Source of the DNA: UBA2227 sp036677505
Lineage (GTDB): Bacteria > Bacillota_I > Bacilli_A > Erysipelotrichales > Erysipelotrichaceae
Direction: 5' to 3'
NCBI GenBank assembly: GCA_036677505.1
Contig: JAVBWK010000008.1
Coordinates: 1-27,546, forward strand
Length of the DNA: 27,546 nt
Shown: one piece after another, positions 1 to 7,657 of the stretch
How the letters are laid out: each line of letters starts with the position of its first letter
Numbering within the stretch: the first letter of the stretch is position 1
Position numbers and translations under genes: made by a program
Notes under the pieces: generated by a model
Told to the model about the DNA's origin: nothing
What the model saw: only the letters and a program-made list of their open reading frames with translations
The model's database searches: none

Positions 1-22
1 TTTGGTTCGTTTTCGTTATCAT
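1..22 (-). CDS. 5' end of a gene cut by the window edge
   Basis: Only seven codons (MITKTNQ) lie in the window, so no product can be named. The case for a real start is the order of signals on the minus strand: a sigma-A-like promoter at 46-73, then an AAGAGGG ribosome-binding site at 30-36, a 7-nt spacer and ATG at 20-22. It lies just beyond the terminator of the opp operon. A second frame (EHEEPDDK...) is also open across this stretch but has no convincing start. Confidence 0.4.
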
Positions 23-45
23 TAGCGAGCCCTCTTGATACTTCT

Positions 46-73
46 ATTTTATCATCAGGTTCTTCGTGTTCAA
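46..73 (-). promoter_or_regulatory. Possible sigma-A promoter of the gene leaving the window
   Basis: TTGAAC at 68-73 and TAAAAT at 46-51 are separated by 16 nt on the minus strand. The predicted transcription start, near 39, leaves a very short leader ahead of the AAGAGGG site at 30-36. It sits immediately downstream of the opp terminator, where a new transcription unit is expected. Confidence 0.4.
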
Positions 74-78
74 AATAC

Positions 79-109
79 AAAAAAACTGCCGACTTACTTT
101 GTCGACAGT
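79..109 (-). terminator. Rho-independent terminator of the opp operon
   Basis: On the minus strand a 9-bp stem (ACTGTCGAC with GTCGGCAGT) and a 7-nt loop are followed by seven T. The one imperfect pair is a G-U wobble on the minus-strand RNA but a C-A mismatch on the plus strand, so the hairpin favours minus-strand transcription. It follows the last opp-operon ORF. Confidence 0.85.
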
Positions 110-112
110 CTG

Positions 113-137
113 AACAGTCCTCTCGGACTGTTTTTTT
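113..137 (+). terminator. Second hairpin with a plus-strand T tail
   Basis: AACAGTCC and GGACTGTT form a perfect 8-bp stem with a TCTC loop. Read on the plus strand it is followed by seven T, as in an intrinsic terminator. Read on the minus strand it lies just after the stop of the small ORF and directly before the 79-109 terminator. No plus-strand gene is visible upstream, so it may only block antisense transcription or protect the 3' end of the opp mRNA. Confidence 0.55.
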
Positions 138-327
138 AGCGTAAGAAGATCAACCAAACGATTCCGATCATAAATCCGATAACAGCCAACATTGCAGGTA
201 AGATGGTAATCATTGCTGCGATGATCATTGCCATCATGTCACCTTTTTCAAAATCGGTATTCTTCAACTTCTCTTCATAATCCCGTATTTGTTCCTTCGA
301 ATATTTGGGTGGATTAGGCCTGCTCAG
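136..327 (-). CDS. Small membrane protein at the end of the opp operon (CTG start)
   Basis: This 63-residue product is not recognised. The proposed CTG start at 325-327 is chosen because a full AAGGAG site lies at 336-341 with an 8-nt spacer; it overlaps the end of the oppF-like gene by 14 nt, which suggests translational coupling. The first 30 residues are hydrophilic and charged (SKEQIRDYEEKLKN). Residues from about 31 to the end form one long hydrophobic segment rich in Met, Ile and Ala, ending in a single Arg. An alternative ATG start at the MMAM stretch would leave only the 33-residue membrane helix. The stop at 136-138 is just before the operon terminator. Its position suggests a role in assembly or modulation of the peptide transporter, but that is inference. 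Confidence 0.5.
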   Translation of the reverse strand: MSRPNPPKYSKEQIRDYEEKLKNTDFEKGDMMAMIIAAMITILPAMLAVIGFMIGIVWLIFLR

Positions 328-1825
328 CGTCTTTGCTCCTTAAGTGACATGCAACAAAGTGGCCGGGTTCGATTTCTTCCCACTTCGGCGTAACCACTTT
401 ACACTTATCAAAGGCATAGCGGCAACGTGTATGGAATTTACAGCCTTTCGGAGGTTTGATCGGCGAAGGAATATCACCTTCAAGAATGGTAAGTTCTTGT
501 TTGACGACATCCGTACGCGGGATAGCTTCAAGTAATGCTTCCGTATACGGATGCAACGGATTTTCGAAGATTCTTTCTGACGGAGCCAACTCAACCATAT
601 TACCCAAATACATGACGCCGATACGATCGGAAATATACTTGACGACACTGAGGTCATGGGTAATAAACAAGTAAGTAAAGTTGTTCTCTTTCTTTAAATC
701 ACTCAATAAGTTTATGATCTGCGATTGAATCGAAACGTCCAAAGCACTGACCGCCTCATCACAGACAATGAATTTCGGATTAAGTGCCAAGGCACGGGCA
801 ATGCCGATGCGCTGACGCTGACCACCGGAGAACTGGTGCGGATAGCGGTGGATAAAGTAAGGCGCTAAACCACACTGATCCATAACTTTGGTAATATACT
901 CGGTATATTTTTCATTGTTTGGATCTTTAAATACATCATGAGCCAATAATCCTTCACCAATGATTTGACCGACGGTCAAACGCGGATTCAAAGATGAATA
1001 CGGATCTTGGAAAATGATCTGCATATCACTGCGTAATTCACGCATTTCTTCTTTAGTCAGACGAGACAAGTCAACACCGTTATCTTCATACGATGCAAAC
1101 TCTGCATACTGCGGTTGATTTTTTGCTTGAACATGCAATGCAGCAAGTTTCTCACGGATCGGTTTTTCCAATTCCGTCAGCTTAGCAAGTTCTTCTTTCC
1201 ACACTGTTACCTTTGCGGACAGTTTATCATCAATTTCACCGGCTTCAAATTTCTTTTTGGCTTTGCGTAACTTACGATTGACTTCAGCCATTTTCTCAAG
1301 ATGCTGATGTAACTCCGACAATTGTGAAGACACCAGTTTTAAATCCGGATGAACCAGCAAACCGCCGGCAATCCGTAACATATTCAAGTACATGTTATTC
1401 AGTGATTTCTCACGGTTCAATACTTTTTCTTCAGCGGAAGCTTTCTCGACCGGATCGGAAATTTTATCTACTGAAGCTTTGGTTGCTTCATGCAGTTTCT
1501 TTTCATTCAAATACTTCGGAAATGCTTCAGGAATACTTTTTATGACTTCACCGACATACTTGGGCGCAAACTCAGAAAGTGAGCGTCCATAGAATAAGGT
1601 AGAACCATCGGTCTGATTATATAATTGCAAAATCGTACGTCCCAAGGTTGATTTACCGCAACCGGATTCACCAACCAAACCAAAGGTTTCACCTTCATAA
1701 ATATCGATGGTGATTCCGTCATTGGCTTTAACAAACAGCCGTTCTTTTTGAAAGATGCTTCTCTTCTTGATCGGGAAGTACTGCTTTAAATTTTGGACTC
1801 TCAGTAGAACTTTTTTATTCTCCAT
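314..1825 (-). CDS. oppF: Oligopeptide ABC transporter ATP-binding protein, OppF type, with a large insertion
   Basis: This is one of two ATPase subunits powering peptide import at the inner face of the membrane. The start MENKKVLL (ATG at 1823-1825) is chosen over upstream codons because GGGAG lies 9 nt before it and it overlaps the oppD stop. Visible motifs are Walker A GESGCGKST (52-60), Q-loop IIFQDPYSSLNPR (270-282), signature FSGGQRQR (332-339), Walker B with DEAVSALD (356-363) and the H-loop His390. The C-terminal oligopeptide-type domain has the GCKFHTRCRY motif and Cys at 462, 468, 475 and 493, a pattern that binds an Fe-S cluster in some family members. Usual length is about 310-330 residues; this one has 503. 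The excess is a Lys/Glu/Leu-rich, probably coiled-coil segment at about residues 86-250, between Walker A and the Q-loop. All ATPase motifs are intact. Confidence 0.93.
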   Translation of the reverse strand: MENKKVLLRVQNLKQYFPIKKRSIFQKERLFVKANDGITIDIYEGETFGLVGESGCGKSTLGRTILQLYNQTDGSTLFYGRSLSEFAPKYVGEVIKSIPEAFPKYLNEKKLHEATKASVDKISDPVEKASAEEKVLNREKSLNNMYLNMLRIAGGLLVHPDLKLVSSQLSELHQHLEKMAEVNRKLRKAKKKFEAGEIDDKLSAKVTVWKEELAKLTELEKPIREKLAALHVQAKNQPQYAEFASYEDNGVDLSRLTKEEMRELRSDMQIIFQDPYSSLNPRLTVGQIIGEGLLAHDVFKDPNNEKYTEYITKVMDQCGLAPYFIHRYPHQFSGGQRQRIGIARALALNPKFIVCDEAVSALDVSIQSQIINLLSDLKKENNFTYLFITHDLSVVKYISDRIGVMYLGNMVELAPSERIFENPLHPYTEALLEAIPRTDVVKQELTILEGDIPSPIKPPKGCKFHTRCRYAFDKCKVVTPKWEEIEPGHFVACHLRSKDAEQA

Positions 1826-2813
1826 GATTTCGTACTCCCTTCTTTGGATAGAAGCAGCGGATTGATTGCTTCTCATTGATTTTCACTAAATCCGGCTCTT
1901 CAGCGTGACACTTCTGTGTGGCATATTTACAACGGGGAGCAAATTTACATCCTTTCGGGAGATCCAGCGGATGAGGTACAGCCCCCGGAATAACATCCAG
2001 TTTTTGTGTCTTATCACTGTTCAAACTCGGAATCGATTTTAACAGTCCTTCCGTGTAAGGATGCATATATTCTGTCGTTTTGTCCGTAAATACATATTCG
2101 ACCGGAGCCGTTTCTACGACCTGCCCGCAATACATGACTGCAACATCATCAGCCATCTGATTGATAACGCCCAAGTCATGGGTAATGAAAATAATCGATG
2201 CTCCAAACTCCGTTTTCAGCTCATTCATCAATCGAAGGATCTGTGCCTGAATCGTAACGTCGAGAGCCGTTGTCGGTTCATCAGCAATCAGCAGTTTCGG
2301 CTGACAAGCCAAAGCCATAGCAATCATGACGCGCTGATTCATACCGCCCGATAACTGGAACGGGTACATGTTGACGACTTCCTCAGGATTGGAGATCTTA
2401 ACGGCCGACAACATATCGATAGCACGAATGTGCGCTTCTTTTTTATCTAATCCTTGATGAAGCATCAAGACTTCACTGATTTGTCTGCTCACCGTAAATA
2501 CTGGATTCAGACTGGTCATCGGTTCTTGGAAAATAATGGAAATATCATTTCCGCGAATATGACGCATTTCAGTTTCAGAAGCTTGTGCCAAATCTTTACC
2601 ATCAAAAATAATTGAACCTTCGTAAATCTTCTGGTTCGGTTCAAACAACCGCAAAATACTCATGGCAGTCTGACTCTTACCGCTCCCGGATTCACCAACG
2701 ATTCCTAAAGTTCTGCCTTCTTCTACTTTCAGTGTTACACCATAAACTGCTTTAATCAGTCCGCGACGTGTATGGAAGTAGGTATGCAGGTTATTGATTT
2801 CTAATAATGCCAT
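1815..2813 (-). CDS. oppD: Oligopeptide ABC transporter ATP-binding protein OppD
   Basis: This is the second ATPase of the peptide importer, expected to pair with the OppF-type subunit. At 332 residues it has normal family length, unlike its partner. Walker A is GESGSGKSQ (40-48); the Q-loop segment IIFQEPMTSLNPVF, the signature LSGGMNQRV, Walker B LLIADEPTTALD and the H-loop ITHDL follow in order. The C-terminal extension has GCKFAPRC and further Cys residues, typical of OppD/DppD. The start ATG follows AGAGGT at a 7-nt spacing, 11 nt after the oppC stop. The end overlaps the oppF start by 11 nt, so the two ATPases are likely translated together. Confidence 0.95.
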   Translation of the reverse strand: MALLEINNLHTYFHTRRGLIKAVYGVTLKVEEGRTLGIVGESGSGKSQTAMSILRLFEPNQKIYEGSIIFDGKDLAQASETEMRHIRGNDISIIFQEPMTSLNPVFTVSRQISEVLMLHQGLDKKEAHIRAIDMLSAVKISNPEEVVNMYPFQLSGGMNQRVMIAMALACQPKLLIADEPTTALDVTIQAQILRLMNELKTEFGASIIFITHDLGVINQMADDVAVMYCGQVVETAPVEYVFTDKTTEYMHPYTEGLLKSIPSLNSDKTQKLDVIPGAVPHPLDLPKGCKFAPRCKYATQKCHAEEPDLVKINEKQSIRCFYPKKGVRNHGE

Positions 2814-2824
2814 AGATATTACCT

Positions 2825-4687
2825 CTACTTTTCATTGTTCTTAGGATCCATCGCATCCCGCAAACCGTCACCGACAATATTCACAGTCAACGCAGTAATC
2901 AATACCGCTACGGCCGGAAGGATCCATCTCCACCAGTAGAAGGTAATGACTGTTGAATCTTGAGCGCCAGTCAGCATATTACCCCATGACGGTGAAGGAG
3001 GAATGACCCCAAATCCTAAGAAAGACAATCCTGCTTCAGTCAGCAGACTTCCCGCATAACCCAATGTCATACTGACAATAACGACATTAATAACATTCGG
3101 CAAGATATGTCTCAATATAATTACATTCGAACGGATACCCAATGCACGTGCTGCTAAGACGAAATCTTTCTCACGTTCAGCCAAAATCTGACCACGCACC
3201 AAACGAGCTAATCCTGTCCAAGAAATGACTCCCAAAATAACCATGATCAGCAGCAACCGCTCGGTTTGTGTCAAAAAACCTCCGACAAATGACGATAACG
3301 TAATAGCCATCGGCAAGAACGGGAAAGAGTTGATAACTTCGGTAAAGCGCATCAGAATGTTATCGATCCAACCACCATAAAACCCTGATGTCAGACCTAC
3401 AAGCAAGCCAATAAATGTCGAAATAAGTACAGCAACGGCACCAACCGTCATGGTAACACGACCGCCATGAATTAATCGAAGCAGCATATCGCGACCCAAA
3501 TCATCAGTACCGAGCCAATAGCCGTTTTGTCCCCAGCCATAAGCCTTACCATCTTCAGTGATCGCATACGACTGATAGTAATTAGCAGCAATCGAAACAA
3601 CTTTCTTACCGGCGATTTCCTTAGGAACATTCAACTGACCATAGGTATTATCGCCCCAAACAAACATTTTTCCTGAGGCAGCCAAAGCCATGAAATGTGC
3701 ACGTCCGGATTCAACCGCAATAATCTTCTCATTTTCAATTCCTTCAGGTAATGTGAGCAATCCGCTTTCGTTTTCACCCCAAACGATGACTTGTCCGACG
3801 GTATCTACAACGATGGCCGTTCTTACCGATACAGCAGCATCAACGACAGTGACTTCTTTATTAGCTAATCGAGTAGGAAATGACGTTTCAAGCATCGTTT
3901 GACGCTCACCCATGATACCGACACTTCCGTCATCCAGAATAAGCAAAATATTGAACGGAGCCTGAGCAACTTTTACAATACGCCCCTGAAATGCGGAGGG
4001 AACGATGTCCAATCCGGTTGCAAATGTAGTTCCCCAAACATGAATCTTATTTTTATCGGTCAAAATTGCTGAGTACTGATCTCCGGCAAATATATCCACG
4101 ACGTTTTCCAACATCAGGATAGCTTCTATTTCAGGCGGAACGATCGCCTGTTTAAAATTATTATTACCCCAACCATAAACCTTACCTGATGTTGTCAAGG
4201 CTATCGCATGTCGGTCACCGGCTGAAATCTTTTTGATTTGCAAAGCATTGATCTCAGATGGAATCTTTGTTGATCCCAATACATCCAGTCCCCAAGAATA
4301 GACATCCCCATCTTTTGCCAAGCCGATGCCAAAAGTTGTACCATTGGAAATCTGAACAAGACCGGCATTTTGGGCTGCATCCGTAATATTGGTGTACCCT
4401 ATCCCCGGTTTTGTATTTCGCATGATGGGATTTGTCGACAATATCGTTAACGGATACAATGCCGATCCGATAAAAACGATGGAAAGCATGATCACAAAAC
4501 CAGTCAAACCGGCAATCGCGAGTTTATTTCTGAAGAAGTTACGAACAATTACTTTCGAAGGGCTCATAACTGCTTCTTCTGCCAGTAAGTCAATGGGTTT
4601 CTTCATTTTACCAAAACTAAACAATGATCCGACCAATCGGCCAAAAGAGGATATTGTACGCGCAAAAGCGTTTTCTTTTTTACTCAT
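2825..4687 (-). CDS. oppC: Peptide ABC transporter permease OppC with an inserted RCC1-like beta-propeller
   Basis: This is the second permease subunit of the peptide importer. Usual OppC length is about 300 residues; this one has 620. Residues 1-56 are a cytoplasmic tail and 57-80 are TM1. Residues 105-388 contain seven repeats that mostly end in a WG-type pair (SWG, GWG, VWG). The normal OppC core resumes at once with GTDDLGRD (393-400) and RLIHGGR, followed by about five membrane segments and the coupling (EAA) loop AARALGIRSNVIILRHILPN. With TM1 running in-to-out, the repeats lie on the outer face. The reading frame is continuous, with no sign of a broken gene join. RCC1-type propellers are usually protein- or ligand-binding platforms; a role in substrate capture, OppA docking or cell-wall contact is inference. 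The gene starts 12 nt after oppB. Confidence 0.93.
   Translation of the reverse strand: MSKKENAFARTISSFGRLVGSLFSFGKMKKPIDLLAEEAVMSPSKVIVRNFFRNKLAIAGLTGFVIMLSIVFIGSALYPLTILSTNPIMRNTKPGIGYTNITDAAQNAGLVQISNGTTFGIGLAKDGDVYSWGLDVLGSTKIPSEINALQIKKISAGDRHAIALTTSGKVYGWGNNNFKQAIVPPEIEAILMLENVVDIFAGDQYSAILTDKNKIHVWGTTFATGLDIVPSAFQGRIVKVAQAPFNILLILDDGSVGIMGERQTMLETSFPTRLANKEVTVVDAAVSVRTAIVVDTVGQVIVWGENESGLLTLPEGIENEKIIAVESGRAHFMALAASGKMFVWGDNTYGQLNVPKEIAGKKVVSIAANYYQSYAITEDGKAYGWGQNGYWLGTDDLGRDMLLRLIHGGRVTMTVGAVAVLISTFIGLLVGLTSGFYGGWIDNILMRFTEVINSFPFLPMAITLSSFVGGFLTQTERLLLIMVILGVISWTGLARLVRGQILAEREKDFVLAARALGIRSNVIILRHILPNVINVVIVSMTLGYAGSLLTEAGLSFLGFGVIPPSPSWGNMLTGAQDSTVITFYWWRWILPAVAVLITALTVNIVGDGLRDAMDPKNNEK
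3524..4375 (-). other. Region encoding a seven-bladed RCC1-like propeller inside oppC
   Basis: Seven tandem units of about 35-45 residues can be read, each with the pattern [hydrophobic-x-x-hydrophobic-x-A-G]...[AL/IL]...[D/S-G-K-V-Y-x-W-G]. Blade ends are SWG (131-133), GWG (172-174), VWG (217-219), IMG (258-260), VWG (302-304), VWG (343-345) and GWG (384-386). Blades 2 and 6 are the clearest (GDRHAIALTTSGKVYGWG and GRAHFMALAASGKMFVWG). Blade 4 is degenerate and blade 5 lacks the usual Gly turn. Seven is the number needed to close an RCC1/BLIP-II-type propeller. Confidence 0.9.
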
Positions 4688-4699
4688 GTGTACTGCCCC

Positions 4700-5671
4700 C
4701 TATTTCAGTTTGACACGCGGATCAACCAGCGCATAACCGATATCCATAATGATATTTGCAGAAAGCGTTAACACCGCATAGAACATGTTCATTGTTAAAA
4801 CGACCATATAATCGCGCTGATTTAACGCTTGGATAAGCACATATCCAATACCGTTCCATGCGAAGATGGTTTCGGTAATAGCCGCGCCGCCAAACAAGCC
4901 GACAAGAGAACCGGCAACCAGCGTAACAACAGGAATTAAAGCATTTCTAAAAGCGTGCGAGTAAATGATAACCTTCTCACTCAGACCTTTTGAACGTGCC
5001 GTTCGTATAAAATCCTTGCTTATAATTTCAATCATGGCGTTACGAACATATCGGATCGTACCAGCCAAACTACCTATCGTTAATGTAATGACCGGCAATG
5101 TCATATATCTTGCCCATGCAAAAATATCTGTCCAGTCACCCTTCAACATAAATGGCATGCCACCACCAGGCAACAACCTCAGTGTGATGGCAAAGACATA
5201 AATGAAGATCAATCCGATAAAGAATACCGGCATCGACAGCCCTATCAAAGAGAACACCTGCCAGAATGAGTCAAACAGCGAATGCCGTTTTACCGCGGAA
5301 CGGATACCGACCGGAATGGAGACCAAAAATGAGAACACCAGTACAAACACGTTCAAACGGATTGAGTTTACCAATGGTGTCGCAATTACTTCGGTGACCG
5401 GACGCTGAAAGGATGTCGACACACCAAAATCACCCTGCAAAGTATTGTACATCCAACGGACATACTGCTCAGGCAGCGACTTATCTAATCCTAATCGGGC
5501 TTTGATCGTATCATAATAATACTGTCTGAGTTCTTCTGTCTTAACACCGGCAGGAATCATCAGTTTCACCGGGTCTCCAGGCATGGCCTTAAAGATTCCA
5601 AACAACATGATTGAAATAATAATGATTACGGGAATAAGCGATATGAATCTTCTAAGGAAAAATTTTATCAT
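4700..5671 (-). CDS. oppB: Oligopeptide ABC transporter permease OppB
   Basis: This is the first membrane permease of the peptide importer, 323 residues, normal for the family. The N-terminal FFLRRFISLIPVIIIISIMLF segment is TM1, followed by the family motif FKAMPGDPV. About six membrane helices are visible. The cytoplasmic coupling loop TARSKGLSEKVIIYSHAFRN (EAA-like) comes before the last helices. The C terminus DIGYALVDPRVKL is the usual OppB ending. The start has AAGGAG with a 9-nt spacer. It lies between oppA, with a stem-loop in the gap, and oppC. No insertion like those in OppC or OppF is present. Confidence 0.96.
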   Translation of the reverse strand: MIKFFLRRFISLIPVIIIISIMLFGIFKAMPGDPVKLMIPAGVKTEELRQYYYDTIKARLGLDKSLPEQYVRWMYNTLQGDFGVSTSFQRPVTEVIATPLVNSIRLNVFVLVFSFLVSIPVGIRSAVKRHSLFDSFWQVFSLIGLSMPVFFIGLIFIYVFAITLRLLPGGGMPFMLKGDWTDIFAWARYMTLPVITLTIGSLAGTIRYVRNAMIEIISKDFIRTARSKGLSEKVIIYSHAFRNALIPVVTLVAGSLVGLFGGAAITETIFAWNGIGYVLIQALNQRDYMVVLTMNMFYAVLTLSANIIMDIGYALVDPRVKLK

Positions 5672-5695
5672 GTTTCATAACTCCTTACGCGTAGA

Positions 5696-5733
5696 AAATT
5701 AAAGGGATAGAGGACCCCTATCACCTTTAATTT
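5696..5733 (-). promoter_or_regulatory. Stem-loop between oppA and oppB
   Basis: A perfect 10-bp stem (AAATTAAAGG with CCTTTAATTT) is continued after a one-base bulge by five more pairs (GATAG with CTATC), with a loop of about 7 nt. No long T run follows, so it is at most a leaky terminator. Such hairpins after binding-protein genes commonly stabilise the upstream mRNA and lower expression of the downstream permease genes, which would give excess OppA over OppBCDF. Confidence 0.75.
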
Positions 5734-5762
5734 CCTAATTTTCTAGATTTTAATTCTTAAGA

Positions 5763-7556
5763 CTATTCGCCTTCAACAGTTACATCAAGGATAGCTCTCG
5801 ACCATGTGTATAACGGAGTCGTGACTAAGCCTTTAACGCGGTTGCTGAATACATCGAAGTACTCATTGGAGTAAATAGGAATGTTCGGCAGGATTTCGTT
5901 CCAACGGATCTGGTAATCCAACCACAATTCAGCATATCTTTCCTTTTCAGTCGGATCCAAAGATCTCATTTTTTCTGTCAAGTAGTCAATTTGCGGGTCA
6001 TTCAATTGGTTAGCATTTTGCCATGTTCCCAACCAGTCACTGTGGTTCGAGTAGTAAGGATCGTACACAGCGGTGAAGTTGGTAGCCAAGTTGAATGTAT
6101 GGAACTTTCTTTCGCTCGGTTCAAGTTCATATGCATAGTAGTAGTTTTGCAGCAATGCATTGAAATCTTGTTCTTCCCAAGTGAATTTAACGCCGGCTTT
6201 GTTCATGCCTTCCGGCCATTTGGTACCGATCAAAACGGTAATCGGGTTTTGAGTTGTACCTAAGTGGTTGATCTGCAGAACTTCTTTGTCAGCGGTGTAT
6301 CTCCAGTAACCTTCAGCTGCTTTTGCCGGGTCAAACGGAGTAACGCCGTCAGCTTCAAATTTATACGGAGTCTTGTCTAACAGCTCGTTAGCTTTTTGTA
6401 CATTATAAGTATAGTTAATCAGTTTTTCAGCAACTTTTTCTTTTTGAGTCTGATACATCCATTGTGCCAAACCGTATTCGCCGTTAACAGCAGCACCGTA
6501 ACCGCCCAAGATTTCCGTTAAGAAGATATTGCGGTCGATTAAGTATGCCAATGCCTGACGGACTTCAACGAATTTTGTCGGACCGAAGTCAGTATGGTAA
6601 GCGATCAAACCATAACCGTTACGCAAGTAAGATGTTACGTCAGCGGTCGTAGCTGCTTTAGCTTTTTCAATCTTGTTACCTTGAACGACACCGGATACTA
6701 AATCGATGTCACCGGAGATAACGAGGTCAACGTCTGTGTTTTGGTCAACGTATTTAACGATGACAGTTTCCAATTTAGCTTTTACACCGCGATAGTCGCC
6801 GGCATAGTTCGGGTTGTTCTTTAAAGTAACAACGTCGTTTTCAAAGCTTTCAAATGTAAACGGACCAGATACAACGGTCGGTTTGAAACGTTCTGTCGTA
6901 GCAACTTTTTGTGCAACAGCAGCAACATCACCAACTAAACCATTACCATCAGCATTGAAGGTCAAATCCGGTGCCCAAGCAGCCATCGGAGACGGACCGA
7001 ATGCAACATAAGATACTTCATAGAAATACGGAAGGTTTTCTGCTGCAATCGTTACAGAGAAATTATTGTCATCGACCAGCTTAACGCCTGCGAATGTAGC
7101 AACATCGCCTTTTTTGTAATCAGCATAACCAACCAAGGAATCCCCGGTCGAAGATGTAGCGCCTGCAGCTGTCCAAGCCGGATGAGCCGAGAACAGAATA
7201 TCGAATACAAAGTCTTTAGCAGTAACTGCAGAACCATCCGACCACTTCACGCCTTTTTTGATTGTAAAGGTATAGGTCTTGTTTCCTGCATCGTCAACGC
7301 TGGTGACCTGTTTTTCAACTACGGTTTCATTGAGAACGAATTCTCCGCCCGGAGTCGTAGTATAGGTCGGGTAATCCCAGATCATTGTGCGAATAGCATT
7401 GTCATAAGCGCTGTTACCGAAACCGGCGACAAAGTCACCGTTCATTTTCGGCGTACCAACGATCAATGTTCCCGAAGGTCCACTCGATGTCGGTCCACAG
7501 GCAGCCAATGAAGCAGCTAACAATGCAATCGCAAGTAAAGAAATTAACTTTTTCAT
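5763..7556 (-). CDS. oppA: Oligopeptide-binding lipoprotein OppA
   Basis: This is the extracellular solute-binding protein (family 5) that delivers peptides to OppBC. The first 19 residues form a lipoprotein signal peptide (MKKLISLLAIALLAASLAA) with a lipobox ending at Cys20, so it should be anchored to the outer membrane leaflet. The mature part, about 577 residues, has the family-5 segments VTAKDFVFDI, a middle region with VRQALAYLIDR, and a C-terminal WNEILPNIPIYSNEYFDVFS. The start follows AAGGAGG with a 4-nt spacer. It is the promoter-proximal gene of the operon. Its substrate range cannot be read from the sequence. Confidence 0.95.
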   Translation of the reverse strand: MKKLISLLAIALLAASLAACGPTSSGPSGTLIVGTPKMNGDFVAGFGNSAYDNAIRTMIWDYPTYTTTPGGEFVLNETVVEKQVTSVDDAGNKTYTFTIKKGVKWSDGSAVTAKDFVFDILFSAHPAWTAAGATSSTGDSLVGYADYKKGDVATFAGVKLVDDNNFSVTIAAENLPYFYEVSYVAFGPSPMAAWAPDLTFNADGNGLVGDVAAVAQKVATTERFKPTVVSGPFTFESFENDVVTLKNNPNYAGDYRGVKAKLETVIVKYVDQNTDVDLVISGDIDLVSGVVQGNKIEKAKAATTADVTSYLRNGYGLIAYHTDFGPTKFVEVRQALAYLIDRNIFLTEILGGYGAAVNGEYGLAQWMYQTQKEKVAEKLINYTYNVQKANELLDKTPYKFEADGVTPFDPAKAAEGYWRYTADKEVLQINHLGTTQNPITVLIGTKWPEGMNKAGVKFTWEEQDFNALLQNYYYAYELEPSERKFHTFNLATNFTAVYDPYYSNHSDWLGTWQNANQLNDPQIDYLTEKMRSLDPTEKERYAELWLDYQIRWNEILPNIPIYSNEYFDVFSNRVKGLVTTPLYTWSRAILDVTVEGE

Positions 7557-7576
7557 TTTTCCTCCTTAAATGTGAG

Positions 7577-7595
7577 ATACAGATCCCGTCTGTAT
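7577..7595 (-). repeat. Inverted repeat in the oppA leader
   Basis: ATACAGA and TCTGTAT form a perfect 7-bp inverted repeat around a 5-nt loop, in the 5' untranslated region between the promoter and the oppA ribosome-binding site. It could be an operator or a small RNA hairpin. No known regulator can be assigned. Confidence 0.6.
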
Positions 7596-7602
7596 TGTAG
7601 TC

Positions 7603-7631
7603 ATTATATCGATTGTTGACTTGAAAGTCAA
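7603..7631 (-). promoter_or_regulatory. Strong sigma-A promoter of the opp operon, with an inverted repeat at the -35
   Basis: TTGACT at 7626-7631 and a perfect TATAAT at 7603-7608 are 17 nt apart on the minus strand. The -35 box is one arm of a perfect 7-bp inverted repeat at 7616-7631 (TTGACTT, 2 nt, AAGTCAA), a typical place for a repressor to compete with RNA polymerase. Confidence 0.85.
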
Positions 7632-7657
7632 GAAGCGCAAGAAACATTTACTTTCAA

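Noticed and set aside
2061..2354. Plus-strand ORF opposite oppD
   Set aside because: It lies wholly within a conserved ATPase gene, with no ribosome-binding site and no recognisable protein features.
2825..4687. RCC1-OppC as a frameshift or chimeric assembly join
   Set aside because: The frame is continuous, the repeats end exactly at the conserved GTDDLGRD segment, base composition does not shift, and the spacing to oppB and oppD is that of a normal operon.
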